Positions 44,088-53,214 of a DNA stretch of 64,000 nt are shown here, piece by piece. The notes below the pieces were generated by a model. It saw nothing but the letters and a program-made list of their open reading frames with translations. It was not told the DNA's origin and did no database searches. The position numbers were made by a program, and so were the translations under genes. Location: NCBI GenBank assembly GCA_963781215.1, contig CAWAFE010000053.1, positions 55,968 to 119,967 of the forward strand. Reading direction: 5' to 3'. Source of the DNA: AP-15 sp963781215. Lineage in GTDB: Bacteria; Pseudomonadota; Alphaproteobacteria; ATCC43930; CGMCC-115725. The stretch's first letter is position 1, and each line of letters opens with the position of its first letter.

Positions 44088-44918
44088 TTAAGCGTCTTTG
44101 CGGCACAGCGCCTCGACCGTGGCGAGGCGCCCGTCCTCGAGGCTGCGCCGGGAGTTGATCCGAAATTCCCGGACTCGCTCGCCGAGCGCGACATGGAGGC
44201 CGAGCGGCGGCAATTCGCCGGTCCCGAGCGGCCGGCGCTGCGCCGCCTCGGCCGCAAGGTTCTCGGCTGTGGTGTCGCGGAAGGAGAGGACAGTAAACCC
44301 GGCCGCCGTCAGCTGACCGCGGGTTTCCTCGGGCGACGCGAGAAAGCTGGTCGCGGCGGTCTGCGCCCACGGGACGGGGTAATAGGGCGCGCCATTCGCC
44401 CCGGCGCAGAGGTTGGACAGAGCCAAGACGCCGCCCGGCCGCAACACGCGGAAAGCCTCGGCGTAAACGCGCCCCTTGTCCTCGATATTCATGACGACGT
44501 TCTGCGAATAGGCGCGGTCGAAGATCGAATCCGGCAATGGCAGGGCGAGCGCGCTGCCGTGCATGATCCGCACCCGGTCGGCAAGCCCGGCGGCGGCGTT
44601 CAGCGCTTCCGCGGCCTTGCAGAACTCGGCGGTGAGGTCGACCCCGGTGACCTGGCAGCCGAACTTGGCGGCGATCCATCGGGCTGGGCCGCCGAGCCCG
44701 GAGCCGATGTCGAGAATGTGCTCCCCCGGTTGCGGTCGCAGCAATGCCATCAGCTCCTGCGTCGCGACCACGCCGCGGCCGTGGAATTGATCGAGCGGCG
44801 CCAACGCGTCGACGGTGACCGGCGCGTCGGCGCCGTTGACGGCGCGCAGTGCCGCGAGCACGCGCTCGGCGATGCCGGGGCTCGAATAATGCTGCTCGAC
44901 GCGCGGATCGGATCGCAT
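44088..44918 (-). CDS. Class I SAM-dependent methyltransferase
   Basis: 276 aa from ATG 44918 with GGAGGGGAA upstream. Motif I is HILDIGSGLGGPARWIA, followed by VTGVDLTAEFCKAAE, VRIMHGSALALPLPD and FDRAYSQNVVMNIEDK. The profile resembles UbiE/sarcosine-dimethylglycine-type methyltransferases acting on small molecules or quinones. It converges on the FUSC gene and diverges from etfB. Confidence 0.85.
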   Translation of the reverse strand: MRSDPRVEQHYSSPGIAERVLAALRAVNGADAPVTVDALAPLDQFHGRGVVATQELMALLRPQPGEHILDIGSGLGGPARWIAAKFGCQVTGVDLTAEFCKAAEALNAAAGLADRVRIMHGSALALPLPDSIFDRAYSQNVVMNIEDKGRVYAEAFRVLRPGGVLALSNLCAGANGAPYYPVPWAQTAATSFLASPEETRGQLTAAGFTVLSFRDTTAENLAAEAAQRRPLGTGELPPLGLHVALGERVREFRINSRRSLEDGRLATVEALCRKDA

Positions 44919-45043
44919 TTCCCCTCCATCACTGCTGATTGCGCCGATTGTGCCTCTTGCCATCGGAATGGGCACGTGCACAATCCGCCCGCCCCTGGAA
45001 CGGCGGCGGTCGGGGCCGGCGCCGCCGCGAATGCGAGGACGAT

Positions 45044-45793
45044 ATGAAAGCGCTGGTCGCGGTCAAGCGGGTCATCGATTACAACGTCAAGATCCGGGTC
45101 AAGGCAGACAAGAGCGGCGTCGAGACCGCGAACGTCAAGATGTCGATGAACCCCTTCGACGAGATCGCGGTCGAGGAGGGGCTGCGGCTGCGCGAAGCCG
45201 GGATCGTCGACGAGGTCATCGCGGTCTCGCTCGGTGTGGCCCAATGCCAGGAGACGATCCGCACTGCGTTGGCGATGGGCGCCGATCGCGGCGTCCTGGT
45301 GCAGACCGACGCCGAATTGCAGCCGCTCGCCGTCGCCAAGCTGTTGAAGGCGGTGATCGTCGAGGAAAAACCGGAGATCGTGATCATCGGCAAGCAGGCG
45401 ATCGACGACGATTGCAACCAGACGGGCCAGATGCTCTCGGCCTTGCTCGGCTGGCCGCAGGCGACTTTCGCCTCGAAAATCAAGATCGCCGACGGCCACG
45501 CCGAGGTGACGCGCGAGGTCGATGGCGGGCTCGAAACCGTCGCGATCAAATTGCCGGCCGTCATCACCACCGATTTGCGGTTGAACGAGCCGCGCTATGC
45601 CTCATTGCCGAACATCATGAGAGCCAAGAAGAAGCCGATCGCGACGACGACCCCGGAGGCGCTCGGCATTGATGTGACGCCACACCTCGTCGTTCTTAAG
45701 GTCGAAGAGCCGGCAAAACGCCAGGGCGGCCGCAAGGTGGGCTCGGTCGAGGAACTCGTGAACATGCTCAAAACCGAGGCGCGGGTGATCTGA
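45044..45793 (+). CDS. etfB: Electron transfer flavoprotein beta subunit
   Basis: 249 aa from ATG 45044, with GAGGAC upstream. Family marks are VAVKRVIDYNVKIRV, MSMNPFDEIAVEEGLRL, DDDCNQTGQMLSALLGWPQ and ITTDLRLNEPRYASLPNIM. Forms with EtfA the heterodimer that carries electrons from acyl-CoA and related dehydrogenases to the quinone pool. Its stop and the etfA start share one base (TGATG). Confidence 0.94.
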   Translation: MKALVAVKRVIDYNVKIRVKADKSGVETANVKMSMNPFDEIAVEEGLRLREAGIVDEVIAVSLGVAQCQETIRTALAMGADRGVLVQTDAELQPLAVAKLLKAVIVEEKPEIVIIGKQAIDDDCNQTGQMLSALLGWPQATFASKIKIADGHAEVTREVDGGLETVAIKLPAVITTDLRLNEPRYASLPNIMRAKKKPIATTTPEALGIDVTPHLVVLKVEEPAKRQGGRKVGSVEELVNMLKTEARVI

Positions 45794-46738
45794 TGTCTGC
45801 TCTTGTCGTCGCCGAACACGACAATCGGGTGCTGAAGCCCTCGACCCTGAACGCGGTCGCCGCCGCCCAGGAGATCGCCGGCCCGGAGGTCGATGTGCTG
45901 GTGGCCGGCACGGATTGCCGTGCCGTGGCCGAGGCGGCGGCGCAGATCGCCGGGGTCCGAAAGGTGCTGCTCGCCGACGACGCGGCCTATGATCACGGGC
46001 TCGCCGAGAATGTGGCGCCGCTGCTGGTCGAGCTCGCCGCGAAATATTCGCATCTCTTGGCGCCGGCGACGACCTCGGGCAAGAATTTGATGCCGCGGGT
46101 CGCGGCCCTCCTCGACGTGATGCAGATTTCGGACATCAGCGCGGTCGTCTCGCCCGATACCTTCGTGCGGCCGATCTATGCCGGCAACGCGCTCCAGACG
46201 GTGCAGTCCAGGGATCCGGTCAAGGTCATCACGGTGCGCGGGACGGCCTTTCCGCCGGGGCCGGCGACGGGCGGTTCGGCCGCGGTCGAGACGGTGGCGC
46301 CGACCGCGCCCGGCGGGGCTCTCCGAATTTCTGCGCGCGGAGCTGTCGAAATCGGAGCGGCCCGAGCTGACCAGCGCCCGCATCGTGATCTCGGGCGGGC
46401 GCGGCATGCAATCGGGCGACAACTTTCATCTTCTCGAAGCGGTCGCCGACGAGCTGGGCGCAGCGGTCGGCGCCTCGCGCGCCGCCGTCGACGCCGGCTT
46501 TGTCCCGAACGACTACCAGGTCGGCCAGACCGGCAAGATCGTGGCCCCGGAGCTCTACATCGCGGTCGGCATCTCCGGCGCCATTCAGCATCTCGCCGGC
46601 ATGAAGGACTCGAAGGTCATTGTGGCGATCAACAAGGACGAGGAGGCGCCGATCTTTCAGATCGCCGATTACGGGCTCGTCGGCGATTTGTTCAAGATCC
46701 TGCCTGAGCTCGCCGCCGAGCTAGGGCGCCGCAAATGA
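45793..46738 (+). CDS. etfA: Electron transfer flavoprotein alpha subunit, one frameshift
   Basis: The N-terminal domain (SALVVAEHDN, LAPATTSGKNLMPRVAAL, VRPIYAGNALQTV) lies in one frame to about 46310. Then the frame shifts and the FAD-binding domain continues as LSEFLRAELSKSERPEL, SGGRGMQSGDNFHLLEAVAD and VGQTGKIVAPELYIAVGISG. One base in a GC run near 46312-46322 restores a 314-aa protein, normal for EtfA. An essential gene in this context, so a sequencing error is the simpler reading. It overlaps the next gene as ATGA. Confidence 0.88.
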
Positions 46739-47634
46739 GCGCCGCCCCCGCTCCTCTCGACCGGCTGCGCCGCATCGGCGTCATTGGCGCCGGCCAGATG
46801 GGCAGCGGCATTGCCCATGTCTGCGCGCTCGCCGGCCTGGATGTCGCCGTGACCGATGCCGACGCCGAGGCTTTGCAGCGCGGGCACGAGACGATCGAGC
46901 GCAACATGTCGCGCCAGGTGGCCCGCGGCACTGTGCGCGAGGACGACAAGGCAGCGGCACTCGCCCGCATCCACACCGGCCTTGACTACGCGATGTTCGG
47001 CGAATGCGACATGGTGATCGAGGCGGCGACCGAGAAGGAGGAGGTCAAGCGCGCAATCTTCAAGAAGCTGGTTCCGGCGCTGAAAGCCGATGCATTGATC
47101 GCCACCAATACTTCCTCGATCTCGATCACCCGGCTCGCCTCGTCGACCGACCGGCCGGGCAAATTCATCGGCATGCATTTCATGAACCCGGTGCCGGTGA
47201 TGACCTTGGTCGAGCTGATCCGGGGCATCGCCACCGACGAGGAAACTTTTGCGCTGACCCGCGCATTGGCACTCAAGCTCGGCAAGACACCGGTTGCGGC
47301 CGAGGATTTTCCCGCCTTTATCGTAAACCGCATCCTGCTGCCGATGATCAACGAAGCGGTCTACACGCTCTACGAGGGGGTAGGCTCGGTCGAGGCGATC
47401 GACACCGCGATGAGGCTCGGCGCCAACCACCCGATGGGGCCCTTGGAGCTCGCCGACTTTATTGGCCTCGACACTTGCCTGTCGGTCATGCAGGTGCTTT
47501 ACGAGGGGCTCGCCGACAGCAAGTACCGGCCCTGCCCGCTGCTGGTCAAATATGTCGAGGCCGGCTGGCTCGGCCGCAAGGCGGGCCGCGGCTTCTACGA
47601 TTATCACGGGGAGAAGCCGGTCCCGACGCGCTGA
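46735..47634 (+). CDS. 3-hydroxybutyryl-CoA dehydrogenase
   Basis: 299 aa, overlapping etfA as ATGA. The Rossmann motif is IGVIGAGQMGSGIAHV; the catalytic His is in KFIGMHFMNPVPVM; the substrate domain has DFPAFIVNRILLPMINEAV and NHPMGPLELADFIGLDT. It oxidises 3-hydroxyacyl-CoA with NAD, or reduces acetoacetyl-CoA in the reverse direction. Co-transcription with ETF is a common alphaproteobacterial arrangement. Confidence 0.93.
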   Translation: MSAAPAPLDRLRRIGVIGAGQMGSGIAHVCALAGLDVAVTDADAEALQRGHETIERNMSRQVARGTVREDDKAAALARIHTGLDYAMFGECDMVIEAATEKEEVKRAIFKKLVPALKADALIATNTSSISITRLASSTDRPGKFIGMHFMNPVPVMTLVELIRGIATDEETFALTRALALKLGKTPVAAEDFPAFIVNRILLPMINEAVYTLYEGVGSVEAIDTAMRLGANHPMGPLELADFIGLDTCLSVMQVLYEGLADSKYRPCPLLVKYVEAGWLGRKAGRGFYDYHGEKPVPTR

Positions 47635-47738
47635 CCCGACCCGCAAAATCTTGTCCTCAGGCGATCGATCCGTTATCAAGCGGTCACAATCGCGTGCTAT
47701 CTCGGCCCGCGAGCGAGAAATAAGCGGGACGGGTTTTC

Positions 47739-48302
47739 GTGAGTGATTGCCTGGACAGCTGCCCGGCGCTGGTGCTGAACGCCGATTTTCGGCCGTTGAG
47801 CTATTTCCCGCTGTCCCTGTGGTCGTGGCAGGACGCGATCAAGGCGGTGTTCCTCGACCGCGTCAACATCATCGACCATTACGACGTGCGGGTGCACAGC
47901 CCGTCCTTGGAAATGCAATTGCCGAGCGTCGTCTCGTTGAAGGAATACGTGCCGGCGGCGCGGCATCCGGCGTTCACCCGATTCAACGTCTTTTTGCGCG
48001 ACCGCTTCTCGTGCCAGTATTGCGGCGAACCCTACCCGTCGCACGACCTGACCTTCGACCACCTGGTGCCACGCTCGCGTGGCGGCCGCACGATCTGGAC
48101 CAACGTCGTCACCGCTTGCGGCACCTGCAACCTCTTGAAGGGGAACCGGCTGCCGCGGGAGAGCGGGATGTACCCGCGCCATCGCCCGGTTCAGCCGACG
48201 ACCCATATGCTGCAGCAGAACGGCCGCGCCTTCCCGCCGAATTACCTGCACCAGAGCTGGCGCGACTATCTCTACTGGGATACTGAGCTCGACCCGAACT
48301 GA
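47739..48302 (+). CDS. HNH endonuclease family protein
   Basis: 187 aa from GTG 47739. The N-terminal half (ALVLNADFRPLSYFPLSLW) is typical of the widespread bacterial HNH protein that lies near ordinary genes. The HNH motif has CQYCGEPY, LTFDHLVPRSRGG, TNVVTACGTCNLLKGNR, with two Cys pairs binding zinc. A role in DNA metabolism is assumed; the family is not tied to restriction. 104 bp after the dehydrogenase. Confidence 0.9.
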   Translation: MSDCLDSCPALVLNADFRPLSYFPLSLWSWQDAIKAVFLDRVNIIDHYDVRVHSPSLEMQLPSVVSLKEYVPAARHPAFTRFNVFLRDRFSCQYCGEPYPSHDLTFDHLVPRSRGGRTIWTNVVTACGTCNLLKGNRLPRESGMYPRHRPVQPTTHMLQQNGRAFPPNYLHQSWRDYLYWDTELDPN

Positions 48303-48419
48303 CACCGACCCCCGGGCCCAGGGCGTTGGAAAGGTGTCACGCCCTCCCGCGCCGCCGTAATGTCCTTTCGACGAAACGGAGGCCGGAGCGTGTTCACATT
48401 GTGGTGAAGGCGGGACGGG
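48303..48419. other. Convergent gap between HNH and questin-oxidase-like genes
   Basis: 117 bp. TGACACC (48300-48306, including the HNH stop codon) can pair with GGTGTCA (48333-48339), a 7-bp stem that might act as a shared terminator. Weak evidence. Confidence 0.25.
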
Positions 48420-49475
48420 TCACCGGCGGGGGATGACGCCGGCCACGTGCTCGGCGGCGGCGAGGCAGGCGGACGATGGAGAGAGCGCGTTCCGGCGCAG
48501 GCAGGCTTCGGTGAATTTGATCACGTGCTCGTCGCCGTGGGCGATGGCGCGGTCGATCAGCTCGTCGCGGTTCGCGCCGGCAGGCTCCACGGCCTCGGCG
48601 ACGGGTGTTGCACCACCGAAGCAGGCGTAGAGACCGCACCCCGCCTGCCAGGCGTATGGCAGCGCGGCGCGCGCCGTTGCCTCGCCGACCTCGGGCGCGA
48701 TGTTGCCGAGCGCCATCACGCTCGTAACGCCGTGGATAAAGGCGATGCCGGTTCGCACGTCATGAGCGTTGGCGAGATAAACCTCTGCGAACAGCTCGGC
48801 GAGATCGGCGACGAGCGCCGAGATGTTGCCCTCGGTGTCGATCAGGCCGATCACCGGGGCAAAGCCGGGCAGCTCTGTCAGCATCCCCAGCGCCGAGACG
48901 ATGTTGCCGCCGGCGGGACGGTCCTGCGGTGGGGTTACCGGCACCTCGCCGATTGCCCGGCGCGGCGGCATCGGGGCGCGATGGCGGCCGCGCCCCGCCG
49001 GCAATTCCTGATAGGTCGCGGCCCAGCCGGCGAGCGCGTCGGCCAGCTCGCGCAGCCGCGCCGGCGTCTCCTCCACCGCAAGGCCGCGCGCGGCGTGCCC
49101 TACCCGGATCACGCCGTGCGTCGCCGCTGCGCAAATTCCCGGCCCCAGCCGGCCGAGCCACTTGTCGAGCACGTGGCGCCACGGCGCATCGTGCAGCTCC
49201 GCCTCGAACAGCCGGGCCCAATCCGGGAAGCGCTCGCGTCGGCCGAGCGCGCCGCGCCAGGCGTCGCGGGCGATGCGGTCGCCGGCTGGCTCGCGCGGCA
49301 GCATCCGCGCGCGGTAGCGTGCGATCCACGGCATCACCGCACCGGGGCGACCGAGCGCGCACAAGGCTTCGGCCACCATCGGCGCATGGTTGCTGTTGCC
49401 GTTGGTCAGCCCGATGCCGTAGGGGGCAACGGCCTCCAGGGCCTCGTCCAGAGCCGCGTAGGATGCATCGGGCAT
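48420..49475 (-). CDS. Questin-oxidase-like protein (DUF4243)
   Basis: 351 aa from ATG 49475. Recognised by GLTNGNSNHAPMVAEALCALG near the N-terminus, WRGALGRRERFPDW, ATHGVIRVGHAARGL and a C-terminal IAFIHGVTSVMALGNIAPEV followed by YAWQAGCGLYACFG. Questin oxidase (fungal GedK/AstB-type) performs Baeyer-Villiger-like ring opening of anthraquinones; bacterial members are uncharacterised. Conserved His residues (NHAP, THG, HGV) may bind metal. It follows the lactonase-like gene by 16 bp in the same direction. Confidence 0.75.
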   Translation of the reverse strand: MPDASYAALDEALEAVAPYGIGLTNGNSNHAPMVAEALCALGRPGAVMPWIARYRARMLPREPAGDRIARDAWRGALGRRERFPDWARLFEAELHDAPWRHVLDKWLGRLGPGICAAATHGVIRVGHAARGLAVEETPARLRELADALAGWAATYQELPAGRGRHRAPMPPRRAIGEVPVTPPQDRPAGGNIVSALGMLTELPGFAPVIGLIDTEGNISALVADLAELFAEVYLANAHDVRTGIAFIHGVTSVMALGNIAPEVGEATARAALPYAWQAGCGLYACFGGATPVAEAVEPAGANRDELIDRAIAHGDEHVIKFTEACLRRNALSPSSACLAAAEHVAGVIPRR

Positions 49476-49491
49476 GCCGGTCTCCCGGGTG

Positions 49492-50673
49492 CTACAGCGC
49501 CACCATTCCCATCCAGAACATGGTGTCGCCGCCGACATCGACATCGTATTTCCGCACGAATTCGAGCCGGCCGTCAGAGCCGATGCGAAATACCGCAAGG
49601 CTCGCGGGCACGGTGCGAACGCCCGCGCCGTCCCTGACCGGTAGCGCCATGATGTGCGCGGCGACCAGCATCCGCCCGCTCGGGTCGATGTGGAAGGTGC
49701 GGCAATGAATGCCGCGGGTGTCCGCGTGCTGGATCGGCGACGGCGCGCCGGTGTCGGGGTCGATCGCGTAGACGGCAAGGGTGTTTTCGCCGCCGGCGAA
49801 GACGCGCTTTCCTTCGTGCTCCACGGTGCTCGAGGCGCGGTTGGCGACATAAACGAAGCGGCCGCTCGGATGGACGTGCACGGTGCCGGCAGCCTGGCGC
49901 CCGCGAATGTTGCCGGGCTCGGCCAGGGTTCCCTCGCGGTAGAGGGGCGTCGCGGACAGGGACCCGTTATCGACCCGGAACATGTCGAGCCGGTTCTGCC
50001 GCTCCAGCGAGACATATACCCAGGGCTTCTCAGGGTGGAAATCGAGATGGCGCGGGCCGAAGCCGTAGCCGCCGTTCGGCGCCACCGACACCTCGCTCGT
50101 CAGCAGCCCGCTTCGGTAGTCGAAGACCTTCAGCGCGCCGGGCTCCTCGGGCTTGCCGCCGGAGGCGTCGTGCCCGCGCGTGACCAGGATCACGAGCTTG
50201 TTGTCCGGGCTCACCCGCACCTGGTGCCCATAGATCCCAGGGTCGATCGGACCGGGCTGCGCCACCTCCGCGCCGGGGGTCGCGTCAGGATTGATCTGGT
50301 ACACCCGGAGCCCGCTCGGATTGCTGAACGCGACCAGTATGTGCTCTGAGGGGATGTCGGTCGTCATATGGATCGGGCGGGTCGGCAAGAGGATCGGATC
50401 TCCGTGCCGCGCCAGCGCGCCCGATACCGGATCGATCCGGAACGCGGTCACGTGATGCCTCGTCCCGACCACGCCGCCGATGCCGGACGCGCTGTCGCTC
50501 GACGCGACGTAAAGATGCCGACTCAAAGCATGCGGCCAGGCGTAGTGAACGTTTGCCGGCAGCGTCACGCTGCCGCGCCGGGTCAACGCAGCGGCCTCGA
50601 CATCAACATCGTATTGCGTCAACTCCGCCCCGACGCTCGCATAGAGCGCCACCTTGTTCGAGCCCGTGTCCAT
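49492..50673 (-). CDS. Lactonase-family seven-bladed beta-propeller protein
   Basis: 393 aa. Repeated blade patterns are seen: LYVASSDSASG, GHQVRVSPDNKLVILVTRG, FGPRHLDFHPEKPWVYVSLE, VHVHPSGRFVYVANR, FHIDPSGRMLVAAH. This matches the 6-phosphogluconolactonase/YbhE or carboxymuconate lactonase propeller family. No signal peptide, so cytoplasmic. Placement between a Rieske oxygenase and the questin-oxidase-like gene suggests hydrolysis of a pathway lactone. Confidence 0.8.
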   Translation of the reverse strand: MDTGSNKVALYASVGAELTQYDVDVEAAALTRRGSVTLPANVHYAWPHALSRHLYVASSDSASGIGGVVGTRHHVTAFRIDPVSGALARHGDPILLPTRPIHMTTDIPSEHILVAFSNPSGLRVYQINPDATPGAEVAQPGPIDPGIYGHQVRVSPDNKLVILVTRGHDASGGKPEEPGALKVFDYRSGLLTSEVSVAPNGGYGFGPRHLDFHPEKPWVYVSLERQNRLDMFRVDNGSLSATPLYREGTLAEPGNIRGRQAAGTVHVHPSGRFVYVANRASSTVEHEGKRVFAGGENTLAVYAIDPDTGAPSPIQHADTRGIHCRTFHIDPSGRMLVAAHIMALPVRDGAGVRTVPASLAVFRIGSDGRLEFVRKYDVDVGGDTMFWMGMVAL

Positions 50674-50706
50674 GGCAAGGGTTCCTGGTGAAATTCGAGC
50701 TTTTGG

Positions 50707-51174
50707 CTACAGCGGCGTCGCCAGCAGGGTCGGCACCGCGAAGGTGTCGAGCAGGATCAGCTTGTCGCAGATCTTCAGGCCGCGATTTTCGGCTTCCAGC
50801 CGGTCGCGGTAGAGGCCGGTGGCGAAGAGGCGCGTCTCGCCCTCCTGGTCGGTCTGGTAGACGGCGAACGGCGCCTCGACCAAGAGACCGCCGCTTTCCA
50901 TGCCGAGAATGCGCGGCAGCCCGATCAGGTGGCGGTCGGTGTGGATGTTGTATTTGTTGGCCTCGCGCAGCGCCATGATGCGGTCTTCGAGCATCGCGCG
51001 GCTGTCGCAAAAGATCAGCGCCGCCGGCAGGCCGCGGTCGTAATTCTCCCGCGCCACGATTTGATAGCGGCATTCGGCGGTGAAGAGGCCGAGCCATTCG
51101 TCGAATTTCGGTGCGTCGATCAAACCGCCATACTCGGCGAGGAGGTCGTGGACGGCGAAACGGTCCGGCTTCAT
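50707..51174 (-). CDS. Ring-hydroxylating dioxygenase beta subunit
   Basis: 155 aa from ATG 51174, overlapping the alpha subunit stop by 4 nt. The SnoaL-like cone fold is indicated by VHDLLAEYGGLIDAPKFDEWLGLF, YQIVARENYDRGLP and TGLYRDRLEAENRGLKICDKL. Beta subunits have a structural role in Rieske non-heme iron oxygenases (alpha3beta3). Strong pairing with the gene upstream. Confidence 0.85.
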   Translation of the reverse strand: MKPDRFAVHDLLAEYGGLIDAPKFDEWLGLFTAECRYQIVARENYDRGLPAALIFCDSRAMLEDRIMALREANKYNIHTDRHLIGLPRILGMESGGLLVEAPFAVYQTDQEGETRLFATGLYRDRLEAENRGLKICDKLILLDTFAVPTLLATPL

Positions 51175-52424
51175 CGCACCGCGCCCTCGGGCTCGATCCC
51201 CAAGAGTTCCGCCCAATACGACCAGAAGCCGCGCAACGGCACGTCGGTGACGCGGTAGTCGCGGTCGGAGATGACCCCGCCGCCGCCCAATTCGATGATT
51301 GTGCTGCGGTCCGGATCGGGCTTCGAGGCGCGGTGCACGATCTCGATCGCCTCGCCGTCTTCCATTGAAACGAGACCGGCCGGCCCGACGAGATTGGCCT
51401 GGCGCAGCCGGTGCAGGGTCATCTCGGGGGTGTCGTCCTCGTAGCCGAGCATTGTTTGAAGGATCTCGACCTCGTCGACGCCGTGCGGCCGGATCTGGCG
51501 CACCGCCAGGCTGTTCGAGATCTGCACAAAGACGGCCGACGGAAAAACCGAGGTGATCGCGATGTTCAATCTGTCGCCGTGCTCGGGGTGGAAGGCGACG
51601 AGCGCCGGCTCCTTCAGCGCCAGATAGTCGTTGCGAACGCCGGCGCCGGAATAGGCCTCGCGGGCAAAGTCGTCGGTGTCGCTGCCGGCCTCGGCCCAGG
51701 TGATGTTGTGGCGGTGGCGCCGGTCCATCCGGACCCCGCCCGTCTGCGTCGAGCGATCGAGCCCGAATGTCACGAGAAACTCGTGCAACAGGCTCGCATG
51801 GTAATTGTCGCGGGTATTCTCGGCGTAGAGTTTCCAGTTGCCGCGGATGCGCTGGCGGTTATAGCCGAGCACCCGGACCGGGCGGTCAAAGAGGCGCCGC
51901 AGCTGCGCCAGCACCGGCGCACCGAGATAGTCCTCGAGCGGCTCGGCATCCTCGGACAAGGTGCCGAACAGCGCGCCGCCGACGTTGCCGACGCGCAGCG
52001 GGCGCAGGCCGTGCGCGCCCATCTCGAAGCTCGGATCGAGCCCGCCCTTGCCCCGAATGCCGCGGCGGAACGGGATCGCGGACAGGCCGCCGTCGAGGCC
52101 ATAGCACCACTGGTGATAGATGCAGATGTGCTCGCGGGCGTTGCCATACAGCTCACGGCGCACCAAGGCGCCGCGATGGGCGCAGCGGTTGACGAAGGCC
52201 TTGACCGCACCGGCTTCGTCGCGGTTGACGACGACCGGGGTTTCGCCGACCGAGGTCGCCCGGAAATCGCCGGGCTGCGGGATCTCGGCGTCGAGGCCGA
52301 GATAGCTCCACACCGGCCCGCCGAAGAGCCGCTCCTGCTCGCGCCGGTAGATCTCGGGGTCGTGGTAGAGGCGGTACGGCACTCGGCTATAATCGAGCGC
52401 CGGCCAGATCGCTGCCGTCACCAT
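51171..52424 (-). CDS. Rieske non-heme iron dioxygenase alpha subunit
   Basis: 417 aa from ATG 52424 with GAGAGG upstream; the longer open frame runs through the tRNA and is not used. The Rieske cluster ligands are C81-x-H83 (NRCAHRG) and C101-x2-H104 (CIYHQWC). The mononuclear iron site is D206, H209 and H214 in NTRDNYHASLLH, with a further acidic residue expected in the C-terminal half. It inserts O2 into an aromatic ring or demethylates it. Electron-transfer partners (ferredoxin, reductase) are not in the window. Confidence 0.9.
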   Translation of the reverse strand: MVTAAIWPALDYSRVPYRLYHDPEIYRREQERLFGGPVWSYLGLDAEIPQPGDFRATSVGETPVVVNRDEAGAVKAFVNRCAHRGALVRRELYGNAREHICIYHQWCYGLDGGLSAIPFRRGIRGKGGLDPSFEMGAHGLRPLRVGNVGGALFGTLSEDAEPLEDYLGAPVLAQLRRLFDRPVRVLGYNRQRIRGNWKLYAENTRDNYHASLLHEFLVTFGLDRSTQTGGVRMDRRHRHNITWAEAGSDTDDFAREAYSGAGVRNDYLALKEPALVAFHPEHGDRLNIAITSVFPSAVFVQISNSLAVRQIRPHGVDEVEILQTMLGYEDDTPEMTLHRLRQANLVGPAGLVSMEDGEAIEIVHRASKPDPDRSTIIELGGGGVISDRDYRVTDVPLRGFWSYWAELLGIEPEGAVR

Positions 52425-52520
52425 GATAGGCCTCTCCCAGGGAAACGAGGGGTCGTCGTTGGCGCCGATGCTAAGCCGGAAGCGCCCGCCCGGCAATGCC
52501 GGGGCGCCGGCCGGCGCCGG

Positions 52521-52592
52521 TGCCGGGTGAGGGATTCGAACCCCCGACCTTCGGTTTACAAAACCGCTGCACTGCCACTGTGCTAACCCGGC
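52521..52592 (-). tRNA. tRNA-Thr (anticodon UGU)
   Basis: Read on the minus strand, the 7-bp acceptor stem GCCGGGT/ACCCGGC closes the cloverleaf. The D arm is GCAC...GTGC, the anticodon loop is TTTGTAA with anticodon TGT, and the T arm has the GGTTCGAATCC core. Length is 72 nt without CCA, which is not encoded (the next bases are CCG). The outermost anticodon-stem pair is G-A, a mismatch. Confidence 0.93.
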
Positions 52593-52719
52593 TGCAGTCA
52601 CCGCGCCGGCGGTTGGACGCCGCCAGCTCCACTTATAGCATCGCCCGAGGCGCCATCGCGATGACCGATTGTAAGCCCTTACGTTCCCGTGGCGGGGGTT
52701 GCGTTCGCTGACCGATCTG

Positions 52720-52998
52720 CTACCAACCATTAAACTTCATAAATAATTCCTCGGGATCATTTACCCAAACGAACGGAATCCCGTGCTGATCGGCGCAATC
52801 GACGACATACCGGAACTCAATCTCTGCAGAACCGCCGAGCTTGTTCTGCTCAACTGTCATTCCACGCGGGTCGGCAAAGAGCCAACTTCCCAGAATACGA
52901 TCGGGGTCGGTCGGGCTCCGGACGACACTGAATTCGATGTAGCGGGCGTCGCCGGCCTCTTCTTTCCCTTGGATGACCGCAACCATAGGCATCTCCAC
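52720..52998 (-). CDS. Hypothetical protein (92 aa)
   Basis: 92 aa from GTG 52998 (ATG 52992 is an alternative). The composition is protein-like, with VRSPTDPDRILGSWLFADPR, EIEFRYVVDCADQHGIPFVW and NDPEELFMKFNGW. No domain is recognised. No operon partner: the cupin gene runs in the other direction. 128 bp from the tRNA. Confidence 0.55.
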   Translation of the reverse strand: MEMPMVAVIQGKEEAGDARYIEFSVVRSPTDPDRILGSWLFADPRGMTVEQNKLGGSAEIEFRYVVDCADQHGIPFVWVNDPEELFMKFNGW

Positions 52999-53214
52999 AA
53001 ATTCGACCCGTGCCCGGTGAGAAGCTCACCGCTGGTCGCGTTCGCCACGCAATACCGGCCGGGACGCCAACCTGTCCCGATCCGCGCCACGGGCTTTATT
53101 GTCTCCGCCGCCGGCGCTTGGCAACCGGCATGCTCGGCTCGCCAGGCTTGGACGGCGACAACGGAGGGCGCCGGCGGTATCCTTCCTGCACTGGGCCCAA
53201 GGCAGGAGTGGACG

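Noticed and set aside
47739..48302. HNH protein as part of a restriction or phage-defence system
   Set aside because: This HNH subfamily is widespread and found beside ordinary metabolic genes; no methylase or defence partner is adjacent.
51411..52586. A long plus-strand frame over the Rieske oxygenase
   Set aside because: It is antisense to a gene with complete metal-site motifs and it runs into the tRNA.
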